From an uncultured Collinsella sp. (GTDB taxonomy: Bacteria; Actinomycetota; Coriobacteriia; Coriobacteriales; Coriobacteriaceae): 64,000 bases of DNA. Of the stretch, positions 17,667 through 27,858 are shown piece after piece (position 1 is the first letter of the stretch; each line of letters starts with the position of its first letter). Position numbers and translations under genes: made by a program. The notes under the pieces are model-generated. The model ran no database searches. It had not been told where the DNA came from and worked only from the letters and a program-made list of their open reading frames with translations. The stretch spans positions 4,323-68,322 of the forward strand of contig URPJ01000012.1 of NCBI GenBank assembly GCA_900549745.1, written 5' to 3'.

Positions 17667-19229
17667 CTACTTGCCGTCGTCGTCCTCGGCTTCTTCTCTA
17701 GCGTAGAGCTCCAGCATGCGGCGGCGGTATTCGTGCACGGCGAGCTTGGCGCGCTCCAGGCGACGGCGCTCGCGCGGGGTGAGCTTGGACGGGTCGATCT
17801 CGTCGCCATAGGTCTTCTCGGCCAGCAAATGGGCGGCGTCGACGATACGGGCATCGATGCGCTCGCTTGCCGCCTCGGCCGAAAGGCGATCGGCAATGGT
17901 ATCGATCGTAGGCACGCCGTCGAGTGCGCGGCCGTGACCGTGCGAGGTCAACAACTCGTGCTCACGCGCGAGCAAGCTCGCCAGATCGTGATGGGCGCGC
18001 AGAATATCGAGCGCGTCGGATGGATGCTCGGCAACCTCCGCCACGGCGGCAACCGGCGCGGCGTCGATCACGCGGTAGAAGAGTTGGGCGAGCAGCGGCA
18101 TCAAAAACACCGTGATGGCACCGGCGGCAACCATGACCGAGGCAATGTCTTGCGAAAGCGCCCCCGCGTTAACGGCCACACTCGTTACGGCAACGATGAT
18201 CGGAAGCGCCGTGGTGCAGTACAGGGCCACGGTAATGCGGCCATACGCCGAGACATCGCGCGTCTCGGGACAGATGCTCATAGAGACAAGAATGGGCACG
18301 GCGCGGATGATGAGCAGCGCCACGATAAAGCCCACGAGCAGCCCGGGGCGCGATGCCACAGCCGTCAGGTCGATCTTTGCGCCCGACACGGTAAAGAACA
18401 CGGGGATCAAAAAGCCGTAGGCCAGACCATCGAGCTTGGTCTCGAGCGTGTGATTGCCCTCGGGGATGATATAGCGCAGGACAAAGCCGGCGGCAAAGGA
18501 GCCCAGCACGATGTCGAGATCGAAGATGGCCGAGAACGCCACGAGCGTGACCAGGATGAGAACCGTCAAGCGCACGAAGGTCTGCGATGTGGTATCGGCG
18601 CGCTCCTCGACAAACGCAAAGAAGCGGCTGCCGACGCGCTTGGAGCGGCTCGGGACCACGGCCAGCAGCACGCAGACCACCGCAAACAGACCCAAGATCA
18701 CGAGTGTCTGAATGCCGGTGCGCGCAGAGAGCAGCACCGACATGGCAAGCACGGGGCCAAGCTCGCCCCAGGTACCGTACGCGAGAATCGAATCGCCCAC
18801 GCGTGTGCCGGTAAGCGAGCGCTCGCGCATGATGGGCACGAGCGTGCCGAGCGCCGTCGAGGTAAGCGCGAGCGTCACGGCGATGCCGTCGAAATGGCTG
18901 ACCGAGAACCACGGCGTAAAGCGCACGGCAAGCCAGGCGATGCCAAACGTGACGACCCACGTCGCCATGCCATAGCGCCCCTCGACGCCCGTGATGTTCT
19001 TGGGGTCGATCTCAAAACCGGCGAGCAGGAACAAAAAGGCCAAGCCGAGCTCGGACACGAGCGAGACCTCGGCGTCCACATGGATGATGCCGAGCATATG
19101 CGGACCCAGCACCGCGCCGAACACGAGCAAAAAGACCGTCTCGGGAACGGGCTTTCCGGGAATTGCCGAGGCGATAAAGGGACTCGCAAAGGCCACGAGC
19201 GCGATGATGGCGAGAGAAACGAATGCCAT
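17667..19229 (-). CDS. Cation:proton antiporter, CPA2 (Kef-like) family
   Basis: A 520-residue membrane protein with about twelve hydrophobic segments in the first 395 residues and a long hydrophilic C-terminal tail. Family features: LGLAFLFLLAGFEIDPKN near 75-90, the GFEId region of CPA2 exchangers; FDLDIVLGSFAAGFVL; VFFTVSGAKIDL. It lacks an obvious TrkA-N nucleotide-binding domain, which KefB/C have. Exchange of K+ or Na+ for H+ is the family role; the ion is not predictable. ATG 19229 (AAAGG before it) is chosen because the membrane domain begins there; upstream codons are not family-like. Confidence 0.85.
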   Translation of the reverse strand: MAFVSLAIIALVAFASPFIASAIPGKPVPETVFLLVFGAVLGPHMLGIIHVDAEVSLVSELGLAFLFLLAGFEIDPKNITGVEGRYGMATWVVTFGIAWLAVRFTPWFSVSHFDGIAVTLALTSTALGTLVPIMRERSLTGTRVGDSILAYGTWGELGPVLAMSVLLSARTGIQTLVILGLFAVVCVLLAVVPSRSKRVGSRFFAFVEERADTTSQTFVRLTVLILVTLVAFSAIFDLDIVLGSFAAGFVLRYIIPEGNHTLETKLDGLAYGFLIPVFFTVSGAKIDLTAVASRPGLLVGFIVALLIIRAVPILVSMSICPETRDVSAYGRITVALYCTTALPIIVAVTSVAVNAGALSQDIASVMVAAGAITVFLMPLLAQLFYRVIDAAPVAAVAEVAEHPSDALDILRAHHDLASLLAREHELLTSHGHGRALDGVPTIDTIADRLSAEAASERIDARIVDAAHLLAEKTYGDEIDPSKLTPRERRRLERAKLAVHEYRRRMLELYAREEAEDDDGK

Positions 19230-19413
19230 GTGATGCCTTTCTCTTGTTTGCGCTTCACTGTAGCACCCTCGCCGTCCTCTACGCGCCGCGAGCTGTCGTA
19301 TCATAGTGACGTTTACAAACATGTGGCTCAAGGCGACCGCGAGGCTTGCCCCGCAAACCGACCGCTGCCGCATACCGTACCGTACGCCCAACCGATCAGG
19401 AAGGCAGGAACCA

Positions 19414-22400
19414 ATGGTCTCTCGTATCTACGTGGAGAAGAAACCCGGGTTCGACGTCGAGGCTCAGCAGCTCAAGGGCGAGCTGACCGAGATTCTCGGC
19501 ATTCAGGGCATCGAGGCCCTGAGGATCATCAACCGCTACGACGTCGAGGGCATCGACGAGGAGCTTTTCCGCTCCTGCGTGCCGACCGTCTTTAGCGAGC
19601 CCCAGGTCGATGTGACCTACGACGAACTCCCCGCAAGCGATGGCGCCGTCTTTGCCGTCGAATTCCTGCCTGGCCAGTTTGACCAGCGCGCCGACTCCGC
19701 CAGCGAGTGCGTGCAGCTCATCAGCCAGGGCGAGCGCCCCGCCGTGCGCTCCGCCAAGGTCTATATGATCTCGGGCGCTCTGGACGAGGCCGCCATCGAT
19801 GCCATCAAGCACTACGTGGTGAACCCCGTCGAGGCGCGCATCGCCTCGCTCGACCTGCCCGAGACGCTGTACATGGAGACTCCCGAGCCCCAGCCCGTCG
19901 AGGTGCTCGACGGCTTCCGCAAGCTCGACGAGGCCGGCCTTGCCGCCTTTATCGCCGATCGCGGCCTTGCCATGGACGAGGCAGACATCGCCTTCTGCCA
20001 GCAGTACTTCCGCGATGAGGACCGCGACCCCACCATCACCGAGATCCGCGTGATCGACACCTACTGGTCCGACCACTGCCGCCACACCACCTTCGGCACC
20101 GTCCTGGACGACGTGACGATCGACGACGCCGTGGTGCAGCAAGCCTTCGACCGCTACATGGAGATGCGCCACGAACTCGGCCGCGACGCCAAGCCCGTCT
20201 GCCTCATGGACATGGGCACCATCGGCGCCAAGTACCTTAAGAAGACCGGCGTCATGACCGATGTCGACGAGTCCGAGGAGATCAACGCCTGCACCGTCAA
20301 GGTGAAGGTCGATGTCGACGGCGAGGACCAGGACTGGCTGTTCCTGTTTAAGAACGAGACCCACAACCACCCGACCGAGATCGAGCCCTTCGGCGGTGCC
20401 GCCACCTGCGTGGGCGGCGCCATCCGCGACCCGCTCTCGGGCCGCAGCTACGTGTACCAGGCCATGCGTGTCACCGGCGCCGGTGACCCCACCGTCCCGG
20501 TTTCCGAGACGCTCGAGGGCAAGCTGCCGCAGCGCAAGCTCGTGACCACTGCCGCCGCCGGCTACTCCAGCTACGGCAACCAGATCGGCCTTGCCACCGG
20601 TCAGGTCAACGAACTCTATCACCCCGGTTACGTGGCCAAGCGCATGGAGGTTGGCGCCGTCGTGGGCGCTACCCCGGCAAACCACGTTCGTCGCGAGTGC
20701 CCCGCCCCCACCGACAAGATCATCCTGCTGGGCGGCCGCACCGGCCGCGATGGCATCGGTGGCGCCACCGGCTCCTCCAAGACCCAGAACACCGAGTCCA
20801 TCGAGACCTCGGGTGCCGAGGTCCAGAAGGGCAACGCCCCTGTCGAGCGCAAGCTGCAGCGTCTGTTCCGCCGCGGCGACGCCTGCCGTCTGATCAAGCG
20901 CTGCAACGACTTTGGCGCCGGCGGCGTCTCGGTCGCCGTGGGCGAGCTTGCCGACGGCCTGTATGTCGACCTGGACACCGTGACCAAGAAGTACGACGGC
21001 CTGGACGGCACCGAGCTCGCTATCTCTGAGTCCCAGGAGCGCATGGCCTGCGCCGTCGCCGACGGTGACGTCGAGGAGTTCATGGGCTACGCCGCCGAGG
21101 AGAACCTGGAGGCGACCGTTATCGCCGAGGTTACCGCTGAGCCGCGCATGCGCATGGCCTGGAACGGCGTCGCTATCGTCGACCTGTCCCGCGAGTTCCT
21201 CAACTCCAACGGCGCACCCAAGCACCAGGTCGCCCACGTGTGCGCCCGTAGCGTGTGGCAGCCCAGCTGGGCCGGCACCACGCTCGCCGAGCGCATGACC
21301 TCGCTCGTCACCGACCTCAACGTCGCTTCCAACAAGGGCCTTTCCGAGCGCTTCGACTCCACCATCGGCGCCGCGACCGTGCTCATGCCCTTTGGCGGCA
21401 AGACGCAGCTCACCCCCAGCTCGGCCATGGTCGCCAAGTTCCCCGTGGGCGGCGAGACCACCACGGCGAGTGCCATGGCATGGGGCTTCAACCCCTATCT
21501 GATGGAGGCCGACCAGTTTGCGGGCGCCTACCTGTCCGTGGTCGAGTCCATCGCCAAGCTCGTGGCTGCCGGCTTTGAGCACAAGCGCGCCTATCTCTCC
21601 TTCCAGGAGTACTTCGAGCGTCTGCGCACCGAGGCCGAGCGCTGGGGCAAGCCCACGGCAGCCGTCCTGGGCGCCCTCATGGCCCAAGTCGACCTGGGTG
21701 CCGGCGCCATCGGCGGCAAGGACTCCATGAGCGGTTCGTTTGAGGACGAGACCGGCGAGCTCAACGTTCCGCCGACCCTGATCAGCTTCGCCGTCGCCGT
21801 GGGCAAGGCCGCCCGCGCCGTCTCGCCCGAGTTCAAGGGCCTCACGCACCGCGTCGTCCGCATCGCCCCCGCCACCTATGGCGAGGACTACCGTCCCGAC
21901 GCCCAGCAGTTGCTCGCCGCGTTTGACGCCGTCGAGGCGCTCACTGCTACCGGCAACGCCCTGGCCATATCCACGCCCGGCTACGGCTGCGGCGCCGAGA
22001 GCCTCTTTAAGATGTGCGTCGGTAACCAGATCGGTATCGAGCTTGCCGAGGATGTAGACGTGGAGAGCCTCTTCACCCCGCTCTACGGCAGTTTTATCGT
22101 CGAGCTCGCCGAGGACGCCGAGCTGCCCGAGGTCGCCGACGGCGTTGTCGTCGAGCCCCTGGGCACCACCGTCGAGGGCTATGTCATCGACACCGGCTCC
22201 GAGGTCATCGAGCTCGCCGAGCTCCAGGAGGCCTGGGAGAGCGGCATCGAGGGCGTCTTCGCCTACCGCAGCGCCGGCGAGACCCCCGAGGTCGAGACCA
22301 TCGACTTCCGCGCCAAGGATATCCACGTGTACGGCGGCGCCAAGATCGCCCGCCCGCGCGTGATCATCCCCGTGTTCCCCGGCAACAACTGCGAGTACGA

Positions 22401-23160
22401 CAGCGCCCGCGCCTTCCGTGCCGCCGGTGCCGAGGCCGACACCTTCGTGATCAACAACCTCACGCCCGAGGCCGTCGCCGAGAGCACCCACGAGCTTGCC
22501 CGCCGCATCCGTGCAAGCCAGATCGTTATGATCCCCGGCGGCTTCTCGGGCGGCGACGAGCCCGACGGCTCTGCCAAGTTCATCACGGCGTTCTTCCGCG
22601 CTCCCGAGGTCACCGAGGCAGTCCGCGACCTGCTCAAGGCCCGCGATGGCCTGATGCTGGGCATCTGCAACGGCTTCCAGGCCCTGATCAAGCTCGGCCT
22701 GGTGCCCTACGGCGACATCGTCGACGCCACGCCCGATGCGCCCACGTTGACGTTCAACACCATCGGTCGCCACCAGAGCCGTCTGGTGCGCACCCGCATC
22801 TCGTCCAACTTGTCCCCGTGGCTGTCGCAGTGCAGCCTGGACGACCCCTATACCGTCGCCATCAGCCACGGCGAGGGCCGCTTTGTCGCCAATGACGAAG
22901 TGCTCGCCCAGCTGATCGCCAACGGCCAGGTCGCCACGCAGTACGTGGGCGAGAACGGCAAGCCCAGCATGGACCTTTCCGTCAACCCCAACGGCTCCGC
23001 ACTCGCCATCGAGGGCATCACGAGCCCCGACGGCCGTGTCCTGGGCAAGATGGGCCATGCCGAGCGTCGCGGCGACAACCTGTACTGCAACGTGCCCGAG
23101 CATGTCCCCGGCGACAAATTCATGCCGATCTTTGAGAGCGGCGTAGCCTACTTCGCTTAA
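19414..23160 (+). CDS. purL: Phosphoribosylformylglycinamidine synthase, PurL-PurQ fused
   Basis: A 1248-residue single-chain FGAM synthase that converts FGAR plus glutamine and ATP to FGAM in purine synthesis. Domain order: PurS-like N-terminus, synthetase halves with SDHCRHTTF near residue 215 and NETHNHPTEIEPFGGAATC, and a C-terminal class I glutamine amidotransferase with IPVFPGNNCEYD, IPGGFSGGDEPDGS and the nucleophile Cys in LGICNGFQ. The length fits the Firmicutes/Actinobacteria long type. ATG 19414 has AGGAAGGCAGG upstream. It is divergent from the antiporter gene. A 1267-codon antisense frame over the whole gene is a composition artefact. Confidence 0.95.
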   Translation: MVSRIYVEKKPGFDVEAQQLKGELTEILGIQGIEALRIINRYDVEGIDEELFRSCVPTVFSEPQVDVTYDELPASDGAVFAVEFLPGQFDQRADSASECVQLISQGERPAVRSAKVYMISGALDEAAIDAIKHYVVNPVEARIASLDLPETLYMETPEPQPVEVLDGFRKLDEAGLAAFIADRGLAMDEADIAFCQQYFRDEDRDPTITEIRVIDTYWSDHCRHTTFGTVLDDVTIDDAVVQQAFDRYMEMRHELGRDAKPVCLMDMGTIGAKYLKKTGVMTDVDESEEINACTVKVKVDVDGEDQDWLFLFKNETHNHPTEIEPFGGAATCVGGAIRDPLSGRSYVYQAMRVTGAGDPTVPVSETLEGKLPQRKLVTTAAAGYSSYGNQIGLATGQVNELYHPGYVAKRMEVGAVVGATPANHVRRECPAPTDKIILLGGRTGRDGIGGATGSSKTQNTESIETSGAEVQKGNAPVERKLQRLFRRGDACRLIKRCNDFGAGGVSVAVGELADGLYVDLDTVTKKYDGLDGTELAISESQERMACAVADGDVEEFMGYAAEENLEATVIAEVTAEPRMRMAWNGVAIVDLSREFLNSNGAPKHQVAHVCARSVWQPSWAGTTLAERMTSLVTDLNVASNKGLSERFDSTIGAATVLMPFGGKTQLTPSSAMVAKFPVGGETTTASAMAWGFNPYLMEADQFAGAYLSVVESIAKLVAAGFEHKRAYLSFQEYFERLRTEAERWGKPTAAVLGALMAQVDLGAGAIGGKDSMSGSFEDETGELNVPPTLISFAVAVGKAARAVSPEFKGLTHRVVRIAPATYGEDYRPDAQQLLAAFDAVEALTATGNALAISTPGYGCGAESLFKMCVGNQIGIELAEDVDVESLFTPLYGSFIVELAEDAELPEVADGVVVEPLGTTVEGYVIDTGSEVIELAELQEAWESGIEGVFAYRSAGETPEVETIDFRAKDIHVYGGAKIARPRVIIPVFPGNNCEYDSARAFRAAGAEADTFVINNLTPEAVAESTHELARRIRASQIVMIPGGFSGGDEPDGSAKFITAFFRAPEVTEAVRDLLKARDGLMLGICNGFQALIKLGLVPYGDIVDATPDAPTLTFNTIGRHQSRLVRTRISSNLSPWLSQCSLDDPYTVAISHGEGRFVANDEVLAQLIANGQVATQYVGENGKPSMDLSVNPNGSALAIEGITSPDGRVLGKMGHAERRGDNLYCNVPEHVPGDKFMPIFESGVAYFA

Positions 23161-23198
23161 TACGTTCCCATCGGGTACAATCCCCTCGGGTAACAACA

Positions 23199-23234
23199 CC
23201 CGCCACCGGCACGCCCGGTGGCGGGTTCTTTTTT
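23199..23234 (+). terminator. Terminator of purL
   Basis: CCCGCCACCGG / CCGGTGGCGGG perfect stem with a small loop and TTCTTTTTT tail. Confidence 0.9.
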
Positions 23235-23261
23235 GCTTCGCGCGTATAGGAGAAGAACATC

Positions 23262-24197
23262 ATGGAAAGCCGCAAGCCGTATCTCGCCACCCTGCCCGGA
23301 CTCATCCTGGGCTGCCTCGTTTGCTGCGCGCTCTGGGGGTCGGCTTTCCCCTGCATCAAAATCGGCTACGGCCTCTTTGGCATCCCGGCGCACGACAGCG
23401 CCTCGCAGCTGCTCTTCGCCGGTCTGCGCTTCACCCTTGCCGGCATGCTGGTCATTGTTGGCATGAGCGTGGCCCAGCGCCGTCCGCTCGTTCCGCAAGC
23501 GCGTGATATCAAGCCCATATGTATCCTGTCGCTCTTCCAGACTATCGGGCAGTACTTCTTTTTCTACCTGGGACTCTCGCGCGCCAGTGCCATGTCGAGT
23601 TCCATCATCGAGGCCAGCGCCAACTTCCTAGCCATCCTCTTTGCCGCTCTGGCGTTTCGCACCGAGAAGCTCAATACGGCCAAGGTGCTCGGCTGCGTAC
23701 TGGGCTTTGCCGGCGTCGCGCTCGTCAACCTTTCGGGCGCGGACGGCACCTTTGGCTTTACGCTCGACGGCGAGGGTTTTATCCTGGCCTCCACCGTCGC
23801 GGGTGCCCTTTCGACCTGCCTGATCGGCATCTTCTCGCGCGAGCACGACGGCGTCTTGCTTGCCGGGTGGCAGTTCTTGGTCGGCGGCCTGGCCCTCACC
23901 GCCATCGGCTTTTTGATGGGTGGCGCGCTCTCCCCCACGGCGATTGCCCCCGCCATCACGCTCATCATCTACATGGCGCTTATCTCCGCGGTCGCCTACT
24001 CGCTGTGGTCGCGCCTGCTTGCCGTCAACCCCGTCAGCCGCGTCTCGGTCTTTGGGTTTATGAACCCCGTCTTTGGTGTGCTGCTGAGCGCGCTACTGCT
24101 CGGCGAGGGTGCTGGCACGAGCCCCGTTACCGTCATCGTTGCCCTGCTATTGGTCTGCGGCGGCATCATCATCGTCAACAAACCCAAAAAAGCCTAG
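23262..24197 (+). CDS. EamA/DMT superfamily transporter
   Basis: A 311-residue membrane protein with ten predicted helices in two EamA repeats. CALWGSAFPCIKIGYG in the first helix, SRASAMSSSIIEASANFLAILFAAL in helices 3-4, and NPVSRVSVFGFMNPVFGVLLSALLLGEG in the second repeat are typical of drug/metabolite exporters. Substrate unknown; amino acid or metabolite efflux is the family theme. ATG follows AGGAGA with 8 nt spacing. Confidence 0.87.
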   Translation: MESRKPYLATLPGLILGCLVCCALWGSAFPCIKIGYGLFGIPAHDSASQLLFAGLRFTLAGMLVIVGMSVAQRRPLVPQARDIKPICILSLFQTIGQYFFFYLGLSRASAMSSSIIEASANFLAILFAALAFRTEKLNTAKVLGCVLGFAGVALVNLSGADGTFGFTLDGEGFILASTVAGALSTCLIGIFSREHDGVLLAGWQFLVGGLALTAIGFLMGGALSPTAIAPAITLIIYMALISAVAYSLWSRLLAVNPVSRVSVFGFMNPVFGVLLSALLLGEGAGTSPVTVIVALLLVCGGIIIVNKPKKA

Positions 24198-24274
24198 CGA
24201 GCTACCCTTATTTAGCAGAGAGGATTCACATACTTTAGCTTAATGGAGTACATCAGTGAGCTGAGGGCCGCCAC

Positions 24275-24299
24275 GCACGCAAGCGTGCACCCCTTTTCC
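24275..24299 (+). terminator. Weak terminator after the EamA gene
   Basis: Short GCACG/CGTGC stem with a 4-nt loop and ACCCCTTTT tail, about 80 nt after the stop. Confidence 0.35.
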
Positions 24300-25441
24300 T
24301 AGCGTATCTGGACGCCGGCTTTCTTTTTCTCGGCCTTGACGCGGTAGAGCTCCGCATCGGCAGCGCGAAGTAAGTCTTGCCAGGTATCAACACTATCGCC
24401 GACCCGCGCGTAACCGATGGACATCCGCAATGCATACGGCACCTCGGCACGAGCGAGCTCGTCGTTAATCGCCGAACACAGGTCTATGATGTCCTGTTCC
24501 GCCGCAGCCTTCTGGAGCACCACGAACTCATCGCCGCCATAACGTGCGATAAAACCACCAGACGCCGAGCAGACCTCTTTGAGCGTAGCAGATATGACCT
24601 GGAGAGCATGGTCGCCCTCCACATGTCCATAGCGATCGTTAATCAGCTTAAAGCCGTCGGCGTCCATCATAAGCAGATACACATCATCGGCCTGATCAGC
24701 ACCCGAGAACAGCGACAGCATATAGGTCTCAAAACGGTTGCGATTGTTAAGGCCAGTCAACGGGTCGGTCGAGATCAGCTGCTCCTGACAGATGATATAG
24801 AGCAGCAACATGCTAATCATTATGCCGACACAAAGGCCAGGCACCGAGTATACGATCTGAAAGGTACCGCCCACCAGAGCGGGAACCGCAAAAAAGGCGA
24901 GGGTGCGATAAATGGCCTTCTTTTGCAGGCTTTCGACTTTTCGAGCCTGAATAAAGGCATGCAAGGACGTATATATGACGTAGCAGTAGCTAACGATAGG
25001 CTGAATCATATAAAGCGCTCCGCGACGATATACGCCCCGCGCATCGATATAGAACATAGCGTGCGTCCAGTAGCTGGTAAATGCCAGAACGACCACCAAT
25101 GCGGTTGGCAACGTTAAAAGTACCACCCTATAGGGCGTGGTCAGGAGCCGTGAGCCCTGCATCGTCTCGGAATAGAAAAACCAAATGAGGCACGCGATGG
25201 CGAACAGCGAAAACGAAACCGCGTTGGAAATCCAGTTGGCCGTGATGCCTACAGGAGTGCTCACGCCGTCCGAGAGCGTCCAGATCATATCGAAGAAAAT
25301 GTAGGCAGCAGACGTGTAGCCCAGCATGCTAAACAAAAGCTGCTGGGTGCTCGAGAACAGGGAGCGACGGCTTCGTACGGCAAGTCCGATAAGAATAATC
25401 ATGCACAGCAGGAATATCTCGATCTTGAGTGCCTTTACCAC
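24299..25441 (-). CDS. Membrane-bound diguanylate cyclase (GGDEF)
   Basis: A 380-residue protein: seven or so N-terminal membrane helices (to about residue 215), then a GGDEF domain with TDPLTGLNNRNRFE, MMDADGFKLINDRYGH and the active-site ARYGGDEFVVLQ near 300. The intact GGDEF and metal Asp suggest it makes c-di-GMP. The RxxD inhibitory site usually found five residues upstream is absent. Start is taken as GTG 25441, which has GGGAGG at 8 nt; a TTG at 25459 is in frame but poorly placed. The gene stands alone, and no effector is nearby. Confidence 0.88.
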   Translation of the reverse strand: MVKALKIEIFLLCMIILIGLAVRSRRSLFSSTQQLLFSMLGYTSAAYIFFDMIWTLSDGVSTPVGITANWISNAVSFSLFAIACLIWFFYSETMQGSRLLTTPYRVVLLTLPTALVVVLAFTSYWTHAMFYIDARGVYRRGALYMIQPIVSYCYVIYTSLHAFIQARKVESLQKKAIYRTLAFFAVPALVGGTFQIVYSVPGLCVGIMISMLLLYIICQEQLISTDPLTGLNNRNRFETYMLSLFSGADQADDVYLLMMDADGFKLINDRYGHVEGDHALQVISATLKEVCSASGGFIARYGGDEFVVLQKAAAEQDIIDLCSAINDELARAEVPYALRMSIGYARVGDSVDTWQDLLRAADAELYRVKAEKKKAGVQIR

Positions 25442-25629
25442 TAGACGCCCTCCCTTCAATATCCAAGTGGCCAGAATCGCCCAATTCGAATCTGGGCAAC
25501 AAACACCCCCTACTCCGCAGGAGTAAGGGGAATAATAGCAGAGCGACCGAACGTCACTGCAAGACAGCTCTCGTTCGGGCGCTCAAACGGCGCGAGTTGC
25601 ACGCCGGAATCATTGATGGGTATCGATTG

Positions 25630-26652
25630 CTACTCGCCATCGATGTCGGTCGCGACAGCCTCTTCGATGGCCTCGACACCGGCAGGCGACAGGTCTTCCT
25701 TGCTCTGGCAGAACTTCTTATCGACCCAGCCGGTCAGAATCGGGGCCATGATTGCCGTGATGATGACGGCAGTGGCGATCTGCGCATACGCGGTGGGCGC
25801 AAGCTCGGCATAGCGCGGAGCGACCTCGGCGAGGGCGACCGGCGTGGTCATGGCCGTGCCGGCAATGGTGGAACATGCCACAGCCGCCTTACCATTGCCG
25901 CCACACAGGCGCTCGAAGGCAAAGGTAATGGGACCGACGATAAAGAGCGTGATGAGGCCCAGCAGGATGCCCGAAATGCCACCGGCGATGAAGCTCGAAA
26001 GGCTCATGGACGCACCGAGCTGAAAACCAATTACAGCGATCGCGGGATTGGCGCCGGGAACCAGCAGGTTCTTGATAAACGGGAACAAGTTGCCCAGGAC
26101 CATGCCGATAACAAGCGGCAGGATGGATCCGATGATGGTGCCGACGGGGATGTTGGCGAGACCCGAAACACCAAGGATGATCATCGTGACGGCGGGGCCG
26201 GCCGTAAAGAACAGGATACCGACAGCGCCCTGCTCGGACTCATCGCCGAACTCGCCCATGATGCCCGTATAGAGCGCCATGTTGCAAAACGTAATGCCGC
26301 CGATGATGGAAACCGAGCTCAGGCCTAAAAAGTTATCGTTAAAGAAGTACGCGACGCCCAGACCCAGCGCGGCTGCCACTACAAGCTTAGGAATCAGCAC
26401 GACGATGCCGGTCTTGATGGCGCCCGGCGTGGACTTAAAGCTGATGCCGGCGCCCACGAACAGCAAGATCGCGGCAACGATGGTGTTGGAGCCGCCGCGG
26501 CAGGCAGCCGTAAAGAAGCCGCCGACCTCAAAGACCTGCGGGCAGAAGGTATTGAGCAAAAGGCCGACGATCATCGGATAGATCATGATGTCGCCCGGGA
26601 TGCGCGGTACCTTGAATTTCTTTTGCTCGCTGGCGGTCGCTTCCTGTGCCAT
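25630..26652 (-). CDS. kdgT: 2-keto-3-deoxygluconate permease
   Basis: A 340-residue membrane protein that matches the KdgT family in length and topology (about ten helices): IPGDIMIYPMIVGLLLNTFCP at the start, GGSNTIVAAILLFVGAGI, and SIIGGITFCNMALYTGIMGEFGDESE. The family imports the pectin/glucuronate breakdown product KDG by proton symport. ATG 26652 has GGGGG upstream. No KDG kinase or aldolase is adjacent, so the substrate is a family inference. Confidence 0.85.
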   Translation of the reverse strand: MAQEATASEQKKFKVPRIPGDIMIYPMIVGLLLNTFCPQVFEVGGFFTAACRGGSNTIVAAILLFVGAGISFKSTPGAIKTGIVVLIPKLVVAAALGLGVAYFFNDNFLGLSSVSIIGGITFCNMALYTGIMGEFGDESEQGAVGILFFTAGPAVTMIILGVSGLANIPVGTIIGSILPLVIGMVLGNLFPFIKNLLVPGANPAIAVIGFQLGASMSLSSFIAGGISGILLGLITLFIVGPITFAFERLCGGNGKAAVACSTIAGTAMTTPVALAEVAPRYAELAPTAYAQIATAVIITAIMAPILTGWVDKKFCQSKEDLSPAGVEAIEEAVATDIDGE

Positions 26653-26793
26653 GAAACCCCCATTTCCGCTGACGCAGAACAAAAGCCCACGTCACGCTTT
26701 GCTACAGTAAAGTTTGACCATGGTACCAGAAGAAGCAGACCGCCTCGGTGAGAAATTCGATTCGTTAGGCCGGGACGATAACGCGTCCTGCTC

Positions 26794-27117
26794 CTATACG
26801 AGGCTCAAAACGATATAGAACACGATGCCCGAAACGCAGCACCACAACATCGACTTTGTCTTGATTGCCACCGCCACGACGCCGGTGGCCGCAATCCAGG
26901 GAACCAAGGCAGGCCAGAGTCCCGCGTCGAACGCGCCGGGGTTCACCAAGTCGTTGGCGACCAGCGCGGCAAAGGCAGCGGGCGGGATATAGCCCAGGGC
27001 CTCGGTAATGCGGGGCGACAGGGTCCGCCCGCGCAAGGCGAACGCCGGCGCGATGCGAAAGAACGCGATAGCAGCCCACGACGACAGCCACAGAACCAAG
27101 AACTCGTTAGCGGGCAT
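26794..27117 (-). CDS. azlD: AzlD-like branched-chain amino acid exporter subunit
   Basis: A 107-residue membrane protein with four hydrophobic segments; LGYIPPAAFAALVANDLV is the AzlD-family centre. AzlD works with AzlC to export branched-chain amino acids. ATG 27117 overlaps the end of azlC by 11 nt, in another frame, indicating coupling. A longer open reading to 27351 lies inside azlC and is not family-like. Confidence 0.85.
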   Translation of the reverse strand: MPANEFLVLWLSSWAAIAFFRIAPAFALRGRTLSPRITEALGYIPPAAFAALVANDLVNPGAFDAGLWPALVPWIAATGVVAVAIKTKSMLWCCVSGIVFYIVLSLV

Positions 27118-27799
27118 CGCGGGCACCTCTTCCGTCAAATACAGCATCGCACGCCAGCGCAATGGCAATGCCGACCACGACGCTTGCCGGCACGGCAATA
27201 TTCGCGAGGCCCAAGAACTTGCATACGGCGACGGACACCGCGCCCGAAACCGCCGCGACAACGTTACCGCGCGACAGCCGCTGCGAAAAGAGCAGGCAGA
27301 TAAAGAGCGAGGTGCAGACAAAGGCTGCAATGGCGGTGGGAACATCGACAACGGCGCCGACGATGGCGCCCATCGTACACGAAACGCCCCATGTTGCGAT
27401 GAGGATTACGTTGAGCACAAAGGACTCGCGCGGGCCCCAATCCTCCCCTTCAACCAACTTGGCAAGCGAGATGCCATATGCCTCCTCGGTAAGTGTCGCG
27501 GCAACAGCCAGCGTCTGACGCTTCGAGGCACCCGTCAGATGCGGCGCGATCGATGCCGAGTAAAGCGCAAAGCGCGAGGAGATGGCAGCAACGCTCGCGA
27601 CGATCGATGCTGCAGGCACGCCCGCCAGCCACAGGTTGCAGATCATAAACTGGCCGCTGCCCGTCACAAACGTGCTGCTCAGGGCAAAGACCATCCAGGG
27701 TTCCATTCCCGTCTGCCCCATGATCATTCCGCACGGCGCGCCTATTGCAACATAGGTAAGCATCACTGGCCAGACGATTTTAAAGATCCTAAGGACCAT
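27107..27799 (-). CDS. azlC: AzlC family branched-chain amino acid exporter
   Basis: A 230-residue membrane protein: AIGAPCGMIMGQTGMEPWMVFALSSTFVTGSGQFM and SSRFALYSASIAPHL, then TLTEEAYGI, all in the AzlC order. It forms an exporter with AzlD. Start at ATG 27799, preceded by GGGAG. Presence of both a Liv importer and AzlCD exporter in one region suggests active branched-chain amino acid traffic (inference). Confidence 0.87.
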   Translation of the reverse strand: MVLRIFKIVWPVMLTYVAIGAPCGMIMGQTGMEPWMVFALSSTFVTGSGQFMICNLWLAGVPAASIVASVAAISSRFALYSASIAPHLTGASKRQTLAVAATLTEEAYGISLAKLVEGEDWGPRESFVLNVILIATWGVSCTMGAIVGAVVDVPTAIAAFVCTSLFICLLFSQRLSRGNVVAAVSGAVSVAVCKFLGLANIAVPASVVVGIAIALACDAVFDGRGARDAR

Positions 27800-27858
27800 G
27801 CCACTCCCATTCTGGTAAGTCGTCTGCAGCGCGCCTCGCAACGCAGCAGAAATATCAA

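Noticed and set aside
17664..19595. 643-codon plus-strand frame over the antiporter gene
   Set aside because: Arg/His/Gly-rich shadow of the minus-strand antiporter.
19396..23199. 1267-codon open frame antisense to purL
   Set aside because: Produced by strong GC3 bias. Its translation is Gly/Ala/Val/Leu-rich with no domain, and the plus strand encodes a complete PurL.
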